Assembly (NCBI RefSeq): GCF_900090305.1
Contig: NZ_LT607751.1
Coordinates: 620,001 to 684,000, forward strand
Source: Micromonospora siamensis
Lineage (GTDB): Bacteria; Actinomycetota; Actinomycetes; Mycobacteriales; Micromonosporaceae
Direction: 5' to 3'
Length of the DNA: 64,000 bases
A program made the translations under genes and the position numbers. This document shows, piece by piece, positions 38,788-47,225 of this stretch. The notes under the pieces were generated by a model. That model was given only the letters and a program-made list of their open reading frames with translations, did not search any database and was not told the origin of the DNA. The first letter of the stretch is position 1, and every line of letters begins with the position of its first letter.

Positions 38788-40224
38788 TCAGCGGACCTTG
38801 CCGACCACGTACCGCGCCCACTGCTGGCAGAACGTCGGGTACGACACCCCGAGCACCTCCTTGGTGAGCGTGTGGACGCTCCCGCCCCGGTAGTGCCCGG
38901 CCACGAACTCGAAGGCCTTGCGCTGGCCGTACCGCTCGGCGATGTAGCCGATCGCCGAGTGGGCCAGCCAGTAGTGGTAGGAACTGCGCCCGCGCATGTC
39001 CCAGGTGTAGTTGGTCGGCATCGGCAGGTCGTAGTCGACGGAGCGGAGGATCTGCCGCCCCTGCGCGGTGCGGTCGCTGCGGATCCACGGCTCCCGCCTG
39101 AAGCCCATCCATTCGGCGAACCCCTCGACCACCCAGAGCTCCAGGTGATCGTCGAGCACCGCCTTCGGGTCCTGTTGCGTCAGGTTGAACACCAGCGCGT
39201 GGGCGAACTCGTGCCGGAAGATGACCGAGCGCAGCTCGGTGCCGCTGTCGAAGAAGTACCTGTCGGACACGTCGATCACCACCCGGCTGCCCCCGACGTC
39301 CGGCCCGTCGCCGTCGCCCTGGGTGTCCATCCAGCCGGCCGGCGGGATCGGGATCGTCACACCGGACTCCTCCGGGCTGCCGTGCGTCACCCGGTAGAGC
39401 GAGCCCAGCTCCTTCTTGCCCTTGACCAGCGACAGCACGAAGCCCTGCGGGATCCGCCCGGAGACCCCGCTCGAGCGCCACGCCGACAGGTCCGCCGCGG
39501 CGGCCCGCTCGGCGACCGGCGCGTACCGCTGGGCCTCCCTCTTCAGCGGGCCGTCGACCAGGATGACCGTGTGCGGGGTGCGCTCGACGTGCAGCGCGGA
39601 CCACTTGTCCCAGGGGGCGGGGAAGTAGGTGGTCTGGTCCCGTTTGCGGGTCCGGTCGACCGGCAGGCCGCCGGCCTTGACGACCTTCACGGGTACGCCC
39701 TTGGCGGGGCGGACCACCGTCCACCGGTACAGCTCCTCCACCGGGGTCAGGTCGAACTTCTCGAACCGGTGCACGAAGGAGACGGTGATCTCCTGGGTGA
39801 CCTTCTCCCCGACCCGCCGGAACTCGCCCTGGGTGACCCGCTCGAACCGCTCCTCGGCGAACGGCACCTTGACCAGGTTGCGGAAGAGCCGGGTCTGCTG
39901 GGCGACCAGTCCCTTGTCGGCCGGGTCGAACGGAGCGAGGAATCCCTTGAGGTCCTTGCCCTTCAGCGCCTTGCCGTGGGCATCGAGCAGGGCCTCGATC
40001 TCCTCCTGCCGGATCGGGTTGTACTTCTCGTCCAGCTCGGCGGCGGAGGCCCGGTTCATCTCGTCCAGTAGTGACTTGATCACTACCGCCGAGCCGGTGC
40101 AGAGCGCCAGGACCAGCAGCACGGCGGTGAGGCTGATCCACAGCCAGCGTTGCGGACGCCTCGGGGCAACTCCCGGCGGGGCTCCGTACGGCGGATGGGG
40201 AACGGACGGGTCGCCCTCGGTCAT
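38788..40224 (-). CDS. membrane-anchored HExxH metalloprotease-like protein
   Basis: Protein of 478 aa. A short Pro-rich cytoplasmic tail, one membrane helix (about 26-48, WLWISLTAVLLVLALCTGSA) and a large extracellular part. Near residue 336 it has VIFRHEFAHALVF, an HExxH zinc motif, followed about 25 residues later by ELWVVEGFAEW, giving the downstream Glu of a gluzincin (HExxH-E) site. The substrate is unknown. Start ATG 40224 (MTEGDPSVPHPPYG) follows GAGGAA; longer frames upstream are shadows. Confidence 0.85.
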   Translation of the reverse strand: MTEGDPSVPHPPYGAPPGVAPRRPQRWLWISLTAVLLVLALCTGSAVVIKSLLDEMNRASAAELDEKYNPIRQEEIEALLDAHGKALKGKDLKGFLAPFDPADKGLVAQQTRLFRNLVKVPFAEERFERVTQGEFRRVGEKVTQEITVSFVHRFEKFDLTPVEELYRWTVVRPAKGVPVKVVKAGGLPVDRTRKRDQTTYFPAPWDKWSALHVERTPHTVILVDGPLKREAQRYAPVAERAAAADLSAWRSSGVSGRIPQGFVLSLVKGKKELGSLYRVTHGSPEESGVTIPIPPAGWMDTQGDGDGPDVGGSRVVIDVSDRYFFDSGTELRSVIFRHEFAHALVFNLTQQDPKAVLDDHLELWVVEGFAEWMGFRREPWIRSDRTAQGRQILRSVDYDLPMPTNYTWDMRGRSSYHYWLAHSAIGYIAERYGQRKAFEFVAGHYRGGSVHTLTKEVLGVSYPTFCQQWARYVVGKVR

Positions 40225-40447
40225 GTCGGTTCCTCGCTCGGGTCCGTCGCACGGGGTGCTCCGGCCACGGCCGTCCCCGATCGGATTCGCGCCATTATCT
40301 CGGCCGGTAGCGCAAGCCTCTGCCCCGCCCGGGGTCACCTGTGGACGGCGGCCAGAATCTTCGGCGATACGGCAACCGTGGCGCGCGAGGGCGACGTCTG
40401 GAAGGGCGTCAGTCCGCTGCACCACCTGACCTTGAGGATCGGCTCGT

Positions 40448-40978
40448 GTGGACCCTGTTCTGAGTGAATTCGAGGCGTTCGTGCGAACGCGCACCCCCGC
40501 ACTCCTGCGCTCCGCGTACCTGCTCACCGGCGACCAGCACCTGGCCGAGGACCTCGTCCAGTCGGCGCTGGCCCGGACGCACCGCTCGTGGGACCGGCTG
40601 CACCACAGCGGCAACGCCGAGGCGTACACCCGCAAGGTCATGTACCACCTGCAAGTGTCCTGGTGGCGTCGCCGCCGGGTGGCCGAGTCGATGCCGGGCG
40701 ACCTGCCCGAGACCAGCGGAGGCGACTCGGCCCCCGACCACGCGCAGCAGACCGCGCTGCGGGTGACGCTGCGCAACGCGCTAACGAAGTTGTCGGCCAA
40801 GCAACGGGCCGTGCTGGTCCTGCGGTTCTTCGAGGACCGCACCGAGTCCGAGGCCGCCGACCTGCTCGGTGTCACCGTCGGCACCGTCAAGAGCCAGACC
40901 TCGAAGGCGCTGGCGAAGTTGCGCAGCGTCGCCCCCGAACTCGCCGAGCTGTACGTCCTGGGAGGGAGTACCCGATGA
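40448..40978 (+). CDS. ECF sigma factor, SigE-like actinobacterial subgroup
   Basis: Protein of 176 aa. Region 2 covers FEAFVRTRTPALLRSAYLLT and HLAEDLVQSALARTHRSWDR. Region 4 covers LRNALTKLSAKQRAVLVLRF and ESEAADLLGVTVGTVKSQTS. The VRxRxPALLRxAYLLTG start is typical of the large SigE-like (SACE_1789-type) group of actinobacteria. The stop overlaps the start of its membrane partner (ATGA), the usual sigma/anti-sigma layout. Start GTG 40448. Confidence 0.93.
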   Translation: MDPVLSEFEAFVRTRTPALLRSAYLLTGDQHLAEDLVQSALARTHRSWDRLHHSGNAEAYTRKVMYHLQVSWWRRRRVAESMPGDLPETSGGDSAPDHAQQTALRVTLRNALTKLSAKQRAVLVLRFFEDRTESEAADLLGVTVGTVKSQTSKALAKLRSVAPELAELYVLGGSTR

Positions 40979-42195
40979 ACGAGGACCGTCTCCGGTTCGA
41001 CCTGGCCGCACTGGCCGAGCAGGTCGAACCGGTCGATCTGCAGGCCCGGGCGTTGCGTACGTCCCGCCGGATCGGCATTCAACGAGCGGTGACCACCTCG
41101 GCCGCCGTGCTGGTCATGATCGCCGCCGCGACCGGCACCGCCCTGGCGATCAGGCCCGACGGCCAAGGTCCGGCCCCCCAGCCAGCGACCACGTCTGCCA
41201 CCCCCGAGCCGTCGCCCACCGTCAGCCCTTCGCCGACGCCCGCTTCGCAGTCCGCCCCGGAGTCCACCGGCCCGGACCCGTCGGCGACGTCGGAGCCGGC
41301 CGAGGCGCCACGCGCCGCGGTGACGGTGCAGGAGGCCCGCAACGCCAACATCCGCATCGGCGAGTGGAACACCGACTTCTGCCCGGCCGGGACGTACCGG
41401 TTCAAGGACGGCACCCACGTCTACAAGCCGTTGCCGGACTCGCCGCCGACGTTCGGCATCGTCGGGGAGCCGGTGATCACGGACGTGGACCAGGACGGTG
41501 ACCTCGATGCCGTCGTTCTGATCACCTGCAGCCCCTTCGCGGTCCAGGCCCAGCAGGTGATCGCCCTGCAGCGGACCGCGTCGGGCTCGCTGTCGACGCT
41601 GGGTCGGGTGGCGGTCACCGGTGCCCAGCCCGGCGGCGGGGAGATCACGGAGGTGGCGGCCACCGCCAGCGGAGCCGTCCGGCTGCACTGGCGGGACACC
41701 CAACTCGTGGATGAGAACGCGGCCACGCAGTGGCGGGTCTACCGCTGGAACGGGGAACGGTTCCGCCAGGTCGACGGGGCGAGCAGCTTCCCGAAGGTCT
41801 CGGTCGACCTGAAGGTCACCGCCGACCGGGCCACCCTGGTGAAGCGGCCGGACGGCAGCTACCAGGGTGATCTCGTGGTACGGGTGGCGAACACGGGGAA
41901 TGTGGCCGTCAACAGCCCCGGCATCCACCTCGTCCTGCCGGCCTCGGTGTCGCTGACCACCGTGCGCGGCGTGCTGGACGACAGGGCCTCCGTGCACGAC
42001 AACGGACCGCCGGTGATCATGCTGTCCTCACTCGCCCCGATCCCCGGAGGCAAATCGGTGACGGTCACCTTCACCCTGCGCTTCACCGGGAGTGGGCAGC
42101 CCGCGGCGGGCAGCGTGCGGGTTTTCACCGGTCAGGGCGAGCAGGACCAGCAGGACAACGAGGCGCCGTACACGCTCACGACGAGCGGCGGCTGA
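40975..42195 (+). CDS. one-TM partner of the ECF sigma factor with extracellular sensor domain
   Basis: Protein of 406 aa. A ~37-residue cytoplasmic helical segment (RFDLAALAEQVEPVDLQARA), a membrane helix (~38-59) and a Pro/Ser/Thr linker precede the outer domain. That domain contains a calcium-loop-like ITDVDQDGDLDAVVL (FG-GAP/dockerin-like pattern) and a C-terminal Ig-like or DUF11-like stretch (LVVRVANTGNVAVNSPGIHL, SVTVTFTLRFTGSG). The layout suggests an anti-sigma factor with an exported sensor, though no ZAS zinc motif is seen. A hairpin terminator follows. Confidence 0.8.
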   Translation: MNEDRLRFDLAALAEQVEPVDLQARALRTSRRIGIQRAVTTSAAVLVMIAAATGTALAIRPDGQGPAPQPATTSATPEPSPTVSPSPTPASQSAPESTGPDPSATSEPAEAPRAAVTVQEARNANIRIGEWNTDFCPAGTYRFKDGTHVYKPLPDSPPTFGIVGEPVITDVDQDGDLDAVVLITCSPFAVQAQQVIALQRTASGSLSTLGRVAVTGAQPGGGEITEVAATASGAVRLHWRDTQLVDENAATQWRVYRWNGERFRQVDGASSFPKVSVDLKVTADRATLVKRPDGSYQGDLVVRVANTGNVAVNSPGIHLVLPASVSLTTVRGVLDDRASVHDNGPPVIMLSSLAPIPGGKSVTVTFTLRFTGSGQPAAGSVRVFTGQGEQDQQDNEAPYTLTTSGG

Positions 42196-42209
42196 GACTG
42201 GACCGAACG

Positions 42210-42243
42210 GAGAGGGCCGTCCTCGAGCGGGGGTGGCCCTCTC
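42210..42243 (+). terminator. terminator of the sigma/anti-sigma operon
   Basis: GAGAGGGCC (42210-42218) pairs with GGCCCTCTC (42235-42243), 15 bp after the stop. Confidence 0.7.
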
Positions 42244-42352
42244 TGTGACGAGGGTGGGCGGCGCCACGTCCACCCGTGGCCGGCGCGCCGGTCGGCGGTT
42301 CCCGGTGCCAGAATGGCCGACGCCGATGGAATGACGACCGGAGGGACGACGG

Positions 42353-43120
42353 GTGCGCTGGCGCAGTTTCGTGGCGGTGGGGGACAGCTTCACCGAGGGC
42401 ATGGACGACGCTTACCCGGACGGCACCTATCGGGGCTGGGCGGACCTGGTGGCGACCCGGCTGGCCGCCGAGGCCGGCCCGGACTTCCGGTACGCCAACC
42501 TCGCCATCCGGGGCCGGCTCTTCCCCGGCGTGGTGGCCGAGCAGGTGCCCGCCGCGTTGGCCATGAAGCCCGACCTGATCAGCTTCGCGGCCGGCGGCAA
42601 CGACGTGCTGCGGCCGTCGTTCGACCCGGAGGCGATGGTCGCCCGCTTCGACGAGGTGATCGGCCGGCTGCGCTCGGGCGGCGCCGACGTGCTGGTCTTC
42701 CGGTTCGCCGACGTGATGGCGCGGCTGCCCGGTCAGCGCCTGGTGGCGCCCCGGATCGCCCGGCTCAACCGGGCGGTGGGTGAGACCGCCGAGCGGCACG
42801 GCGCGATCCTGGTCGACCTCTTCTCCGACGACACGTTCCGCAACCCGACGCTGTGGAGCCACGACCGGCTGCACCTCTCCGCAGCCGGCCACCGGCGGGT
42901 CGCCGGCCAGGTGCTGACCGCCCTCGGCGTGGGCTGTGACGAGGAGTGGCTGCTGGTGCCGCCGCACCCCGAGCCGTCCCCGTGGCTGGCCGCTCGCGCC
43001 GCCGACCTGCGCTGGGCGGGCCGGCACCTGGCCCCCTGGGTGAAGCGTCGGCTGACCGGTCGCTCCTCCGGCGACACCATCACCGCCAAGCGTCCGCTGC
43101 TCGGCCCGCTCGCCGACTGA
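42353..43120 (+). CDS. SGNH/GDSL-family hydrolase
   Basis: Protein of 255 aa. Block I FVAVGDSFTEGMDD has nucleophile Ser12, block II the Gly of LAIRGRL, block III AAGGNDVLRP, and block V WSHDRLHLSAAGH has the catalytic Asp/His. These enzymes hydrolyse esters or acyl groups of lipids or cell-wall polymers. There is no signal peptide, so the substrate is intracellular. Start GTG 42353. The next gene starts 2 bp after the stop, so both are likely co-transcribed. Confidence 0.92.
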   Translation: MRWRSFVAVGDSFTEGMDDAYPDGTYRGWADLVATRLAAEAGPDFRYANLAIRGRLFPGVVAEQVPAALAMKPDLISFAAGGNDVLRPSFDPEAMVARFDEVIGRLRSGGADVLVFRFADVMARLPGQRLVAPRIARLNRAVGETAERHGAILVDLFSDDTFRNPTLWSHDRLHLSAAGHRRVAGQVLTALGVGCDEEWLLVPPHPEPSPWLAARAADLRWAGRHLAPWVKRRLTGRSSGDTITAKRPLLGPLAD

Positions 43121-43122
43121 CC

Positions 43123-43569
43123 GTGCGTACCCTGCACGCCGCCGCGCTGCTGCGTACCGGCCCGGACGCCGAAGCCGTGCCGGGTGGCGCGGTGCTGGTG
43201 GAGGGGGCGCGGATCGCGGCGATCGGGCCGGCCGACGAGCTGCTGTCCGCGTACCCGGGAGTGCGGGTGCGGCGGTGGGCCGGCACGCTCGGGCCGGCGC
43301 TGGTGCACGACGGGCCGCTGCCGCCCGCGCCGACGCCGCGCGAGCGGGTGCACGCGCTGTTCCGGCTCGGCGCCGCTGCGGTGCCCGCCGCCCACCTGAC
43401 CGAACCCGGCCTGTCGGCCGCCGTCGCCCGCAACGACGTCGCGGTGCTCGACGCCGCCCATTCGCCGGCGCTGCTGGTCGGTGGGCGGGCGGATCTGGCC
43501 GTCTTCGGTGACGACGGCGGCTGCCTGGCCACCGTCGTCGCCGGCCGGCTGGTGCACCGGCGGGCCTGA
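43123..43569 (+). CDS. amidohydrolase-like protein lacking the catalytic barrel
   Basis: Protein of 148 aa. The N-terminal AVPGGAVLVEGARIAAIGPA and C-terminal GGRADLAVFGDDGGCLATVV are the small beta-sandwich of amidohydrolases (imidazolonepropionase/dihydroorotase-like). The TIM barrel with the HxH metal site that normally lies between them is absent; only a short helical segment is left. It is either a decayed amidohydrolase or a small binding protein. GTG 43123 starts 2 bp after the SGNH hydrolase. Confidence 0.7.
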   Translation: MRTLHAAALLRTGPDAEAVPGGAVLVEGARIAAIGPADELLSAYPGVRVRRWAGTLGPALVHDGPLPPAPTPRERVHALFRLGAAAVPAAHLTEPGLSAAVARNDVAVLDAAHSPALLVGGRADLAVFGDDGGCLATVVAGRLVHRRA

Positions 43570-43648
43570 CCGGGACCGGGGTGGCCGACCCACCCGGCCC
43601 CGGACGGCCGGGCCGGCGCGGGTGACGGCGACGGTCGAAGCCGGTGGA

Positions 43649-43678
43649 CCTGACCGGACCTGCATCGATCCGGTCAGG
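43649..43678. terminator. bidirectional terminator
   Basis: CCTGACCGGA (43649-43658) and TCCGGTCAGG (43669-43678) form a perfect 10-bp stem between convergent genes. It reaches the last codons of the gene at 43674. Confidence 0.7.
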
Positions 43679-44903
43679 AGATCCGGACCCAGGTCCGGTC
43701 GGTGCCGCGGCCGGTGCCGAGGATCAGGGCCGAACTCTGCCGGACGGCGATCGTTCCGTCCGGCAGCACGTCGACACCGGCGTCCTGGTCGTCCCGGTCG
43801 CGGCGCAGCGGCTCGCGTAGTTCCGGGACGTCGGTGTACCGGCCGCCGGTCCAGAACCCGAGACCGCCGTACGCGCTGGTGACCACAAGGGTGTCGGCGT
43901 CGAGGGCGGCGGCCTGGGACGTGTCGTCGGGCAGTCCGCCGCGCTGCTGCCAGCGGTCGCCCACCAGCCGCCACACCATCCGGGACCTGTCCTCGCCCAG
44001 CAGCCAGACCCCCCGGCCGTCCGGGGAGACGCTGAGGGTGGCCGGGCCGGCCACCGTCGGCAGCCTGAGCCAACTCTCGCCCTGGTCGTCGCTCGTCGCC
44101 ACGGCCACGCCGTCCCCCTCGGTGCTCACCACCCAGAGCCGTCCGTCGCCGCCCTCGAAGAGGCCGCCGTTGTCCGGCTGGAGCGTCAGCGCGGGCTGAC
44201 GGGGCAGGGCGCCACCCCCGACGCGGCGCACCTGGCTCCGGGTGCAGGTCACCGGCACGGCGCCCGGTTCCTTCGCCCCGGGGCAACCGATGTACAGCCC
44301 GCTGCGGGTCGCCATCGACCGGCGGACGACGTCCGGCAGGTCGGTGAGCCGAAGACTGACGAGAGTGACCCCGCCGTCCTGGGTCCACCGGTAGACCCGT
44401 TCCGACCGCACGGCGGCCGTGTCGGCGTCCACCGCCAGGAGCTGGGCCGGGCCGGTCGCGTCCGACCAGCTCGCGTAGCGCCAGCTCTGGCCGCCGTCGG
44501 TGGTCCGGGCGAGGGTACGCACACAGTCACCGGACACCTGGTCGGCCGTCGGCTCGCAGGTGCCCAGCAGGGCCCAACCGACCCGACCGTCGACGAACCG
44601 GATGTCGGTCAGCGTGCTCGGGACACCGTTGACGATGATCTGGCGTTCCATGAACTTCCGCTGCGGCGACACGGAGACGACCGGCGTCGGTGTCGGTCGT
44701 GGATCGGTCTGGCCGCCAGCCAGCGCGAACGCGCCCGCCGGCCCGCCCACGAGCAGGGCCGTCAGGCCGGCCAGCAACCCCCGACGGCGGCGGCGCTGCC
44801 GGAGCCGCCGCTGGGCGTCGGCCACCCCCGGTGGGCGGAAGCTGGTCAGGGCGTCGGCCTCGAACTCGGCGAACACCCGCTCGACGACGGTGGTCTCACG
44901 CAT
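43674..44903 (-). CDS. one-TM sensor partner of the second ECF sigma factor (BNR/propeller-like)
   Basis: Protein of 409 aa. The cytoplasmic N-terminus (RVFAEFEADALTSFRPPGVA) and an Arg-rich stop-transfer end precede a membrane helix at ~42-62, followed by a Pro-rich linker. The exported part has repeated Asp-box (BNR) units, SxDxGxxW-like: ARTTDGGQSWRYA, ATSDDQGESWLRL, SVSPDGRGVWLLG. Such propellers are photosystem-stability-factor/sialidase-like. The start overlaps the sigma gene by 8 bp, so it is probably its regulator. Confidence 0.82.
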   Translation of the reverse strand: MRETTVVERVFAEFEADALTSFRPPGVADAQRRLRQRRRRRGLLAGLTALLVGGPAGAFALAGGQTDPRPTPTPVVSVSPQRKFMERQIIVNGVPSTLTDIRFVDGRVGWALLGTCEPTADQVSGDCVRTLARTTDGGQSWRYASWSDATGPAQLLAVDADTAAVRSERVYRWTQDGGVTLVSLRLTDLPDVVRRSMATRSGLYIGCPGAKEPGAVPVTCTRSQVRRVGGGALPRQPALTLQPDNGGLFEGGDGRLWVVSTEGDGVAVATSDDQGESWLRLPTVAGPATLSVSPDGRGVWLLGEDRSRMVWRLVGDRWQQRGGLPDDTSQAAALDADTLVVTSAYGGLGFWTGGRYTDVPELREPLRRDRDDQDAGVDVLPDGTIAVRQSSALILGTGRGTDRTWVRIS

Positions 44904-45420
44904 CGGGGGCCTCCCGCTCGGTGAAGTACGCGGCCAGTGCGGTGCGACCCCGGGACAGCCAGGAGCGGACGGTGCCCTCCGCCACCCCGGCCTGCTCGGC
45001 GATCTCCCGGGTGCTCAGCTGGCCCAGGTGGTGCAGCACCAGCGCCCGCCGCTGGTTGGCGGGCAGGGTGGCCAGGGCCCGGGTGAGCGCCACCCGGTCC
45101 GGCCCGGGACCGGGGGTGTGCTCCTCCCGCTGCCGGGCCAGATGGCGTACGGCGGTCCGGAGCCGGCGCACCCGGCTGGTGGCCAGGTTCCAGGCGACCC
45201 GGCGGACCCAGGCGATCGGGTCGTCGTACCCGCTGACCTGCTCCCAGCGCTCCAGCAGCCGGCAGAACGCCTCCTGGGTGAGGTCCTGCGCCTCCGCGTG
45301 GTCCCCCAGGTACGCGTACAGCTGCACCGCCAGCCGGTGGAAGTGCGCCTGGTAGAAGTCGGTGAAGTCCACCGGTGTGCTGACGGCCCGGGACGGCCCG
45401 GTCTGCTGCCGTACGGTCAT
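44896..45420 (-). CDS. ECF sigma factor (SigE-like subgroup)
   Basis: Protein of 174 aa. Region 2: [20 protein letters not shown] and [20 protein letters not shown]; region 4: [20 protein letters not shown] and [19 protein letters not shown]. Start ATG 45420 with GAGGAA. It overlaps the membrane partner downstream. It is not closely similar to the sigma factor at 40448, so this is a second independent pair rather than a recent duplication. Confidence 0.93.
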   Translation of the reverse strand: MTVRQQTGPSRAVSTPVDFTDFYQAHFHRLAVQLYAYLGDHAEAQDLTQEAFCRLLERWEQVSGYDDPIAWVRRVAWNLATSRVRRLRTAVRHLARQREEHTPGPGPDRVALTRALATLPANQRRALVLHHLGQLSTREIAEQAGVAEGTVRSWLSRGRTALAAYFTEREAPDA

Positions 45421-45535
45421 CTCGTTCCTCTGTGGTCGGCGGGGCTCGTCACTGTCACGTGCGTACCGCCACATCCGCTGCACCCGATCCGCGATGACCG
45501 GTCGCCGGGCGATTATCGGGCGTAGGTTGGGGCTC

Positions 45536-46438
45536 ATGCCTGTGCCGAGCGATCCGAATCCCCGACTCCAGTCGTACGCCGACCCGCAGCGCCTGGTCAC
45601 CACCGAGTGGCTGGCCGAGCATCTGGGCGACGAGGGGCTCGTGGTGGTCGAGTCCGACGAGGACGTGCTGCTCTACGAGTCCGGTCACCTCCCGGGCGCG
45701 GTGAAGGTGGACTGGCACACCGAGCTGAACGACCAGGTCACCCGGGACTACCTCGACGCGGCCAGCTTCGCCGAGCTGTGCGCGTCGAAGGGTATCGGCC
45801 GGGACGACACCGTGGTCTTCTACGGCGACAACTTCAACTGGTGGGCGGCGTACGCCCTGTGGGTGTTCGAGCTGTTCGGTCACGCCGACGTGCGGCTGCT
45901 CGACGGCGGCCGGCAGAAGTGGGTGGCCGAGGGGCGGGAGCTGACCCGGGAGAAGGTCAGCCGGCCGCGCGCCGACTATCCGGTGCCGGAGCGCAACGAC
46001 GCGCCGGTCCGGGCGTACCGGGAGCAGGTGATGGCGCACGTCGCGGCGGGCCGGCCGCTGGTCGACGTCCGCTCCCCGGGGGAGTACACCGGCGAGATGC
46101 TGCACATGCCGGACTATCCCCAGGAGGGCGCGCTGCGCGGCGGGCACATCCCGGGCGCGGTGAACAAGCCGTGGAAGTCCGCCGCGAACGACGACGGCAC
46201 CTTCCGGCCGGCCGACGAGCTGCGGGCGATCTACGCCGACCAGCTCGGGTTGAGCCCGTCGGACGACGTGGTGGCGTACTGCCGGATCGGTGAGCGGTCC
46301 AGCCACACCTGGTTCGTGCTGCACCACCTGCTGGGTTATCCGCAGGTGCGCAACTACGACGGCTCGTGGACGGAGTGGGGCAACCTGGTCCGGGCGCCCG
46401 TCGTGAAGGGCGACCAGCCGGGCGGCCTGGCCGGCTGA
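45536..46438 (+). CDS. sseA: thiosulfate / 3-mercaptopyruvate sulfurtransferase
   Basis: Protein of 300 aa with two rhodanese domains. The first, inactive half has [16 protein letters not shown], the second has [15 protein letters not shown] and the active-site loop [13 protein letters not shown] with the persulfide-forming Cys near 249. The CRIGERSS loop is typical of actinobacterial SseA/CysA thiosulfate sulfurtransferases. Start ATG 45536. It is divergent from the ECF sigma gene, sharing about 115 bp of promoter DNA, and ends in a hairpin. Confidence 0.93.
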   Translation: MPVPSDPNPRLQSYADPQRLVTTEWLAEHLGDEGLVVVESDEDVLLYESGHLPGAVKVDWHTELNDQVTRDYLDAASFAELCASKGIGRDDTVVFYGDNFNWWAAYALWVFELFGHADVRLLDGGRQKWVAEGRELTREKVSRPRADYPVPERNDAPVRAYREQVMAHVAAGRPLVDVRSPGEYTGEMLHMPDYPQEGALRGGHIPGAVNKPWKSAANDDGTFRPADELRAIYADQLGLSPSDDVVAYCRIGERSSHTWFVLHHLLGYPQVRNYDGSWTEWGNLVRAPVVKGDQPGGLAG

Positions 46439-46458
46439 GTCCGCCCGCCTTCAGGTAC

Positions 46459-46481
46459 GCGCGATCTGTCGAAGATCGCGC
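46459..46481 (+). terminator. terminator after the sulfurtransferase gene
   Basis: GCGCGATCT-GTCGA-AGATCGCGC, a perfect 9-bp stem (46459-46467 / 46473-46481), 21 bp after the stop. Confidence 0.75.
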
Positions 46482-46545
46482 TCGATCCTGCTTGTAGTGG
46501 TCTCGGGATGGGCGTGCGGCCACCACATCCAGGAAACAGTGCGGG

Positions 46546-47121
46546 TCACGCCGGGGCTGGGTCGGTGAGATAGCGCTGGACGGTGGGGGCGACCCAGGCG
46601 ACCAGGTCGTCCGGCGGGAGGTCGACCACCGGTGGCAGCCGGACGATGTAGCGGGTGAAGGCCAGTCCGAGGATCTGTCCGGCCACCAGCCCGGCCCGGC
46701 GGGGCGCCTCGGTCGGGTCGCCGCCGAGCCGGGCCACCGCCCGCCCGAGCTGCTCGGCGAAGACCGTCCGCATCCGCTCGGCCGCGCCCGGGTTGGTGGC
46801 GGCGGTACGCATCAGCGCGGCCAGGGTCTCGTCGCCCTCCCAGCGGTCCAGGAAGTGCCGGACCAGCGTCTCGCCGACCCGCTCGACGGGCACCGCGGCG
46901 AGGTCGGGCAGGCGCAGGTCGAACTCCGCCGCGGCGGCGAAGAGCCCCTCCTTGCTGCCGTAGTAGCGCATCACCATGGACGGGTCGATCCGGGCGTCGG
47001 CGGCGATGGCCCGGATGGTGGCCCGGTCGTAGCCGTCGGCGGCGAACCGTTCCCGGGCGGCCCGGAGGATGGCGGCCCGGGTGGCGTCCGAGCGGCGGGT
47101 GCGGGGTGCCGTGTCGGTCAT
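46546..47121 (-). CDS. TetR-family repressor
   Basis: Protein of 191 aa. The HTH is textbook (RAAILRAARERFAADGYDRA, TIRAIAADARIDPSMVMRYY, GSKEGLFAAA). The C-terminal helical domain (RTAATNPGAAERMRTVFAEQ) is of the TetR_C_17-like type. Start ATG 47121 is preferred over GTG 47127; no clear ribosome-binding site is seen, so leaderless translation is possible. It is divergent from the FAD monooxygenase and most likely represses it through the sites at 47136-47197. Confidence 0.92.
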   Translation of the reverse strand: MTDTAPRTRRSDATRAAILRAARERFAADGYDRATIRAIAADARIDPSMVMRYYGSKEGLFAAAAEFDLRLPDLAAVPVERVGETLVRHFLDRWEGDETLAALMRTAATNPGAAERMRTVFAEQLGRAVARLGGDPTEAPRRAGLVAGQILGLAFTRYIVRLPPVVDLPPDDLVAWVAPTVQRYLTDPAPA

Positions 47122-47135
47122 GTCCACGACTGTAG

Positions 47136-47197
47136 GCCAACAAGCGTTGACATGGACGGCGGAGCGCGCCTAGCGTCAATGCCAACAGTTGTTGGCA
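47136..47197. promoter_or_regulatory. TetR operators and monooxygenase promoter
   Basis: TGCCAACAGTTGTTGGCA (47180-47197) is a perfect 18-bp palindrome. A degenerate copy GCCAACA-AGC-GTTGAC covers 47137-47151. Between them runs a promoter with -35 TTGACA (47147-47152), an 18-bp spacer and -10 TAGCGT (47171-47176). One site thus covers -35 and the other the start of transcription, an arrangement for tight repression of the monooxygenase gene and tetR. Confidence 0.85.
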
Positions 47198-47225
47198 AAC
47201 AGCCGTTGGCAACCGGAGGTGGATG

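Noticed and set aside
42946..43569. A longer start for the amidohydrolase-like gene inside the SGNH hydrolase gene
   Set aside because: The extension is a shadow of the hydrolase 3' end; GTG 43123 just after its stop fits the domain start.
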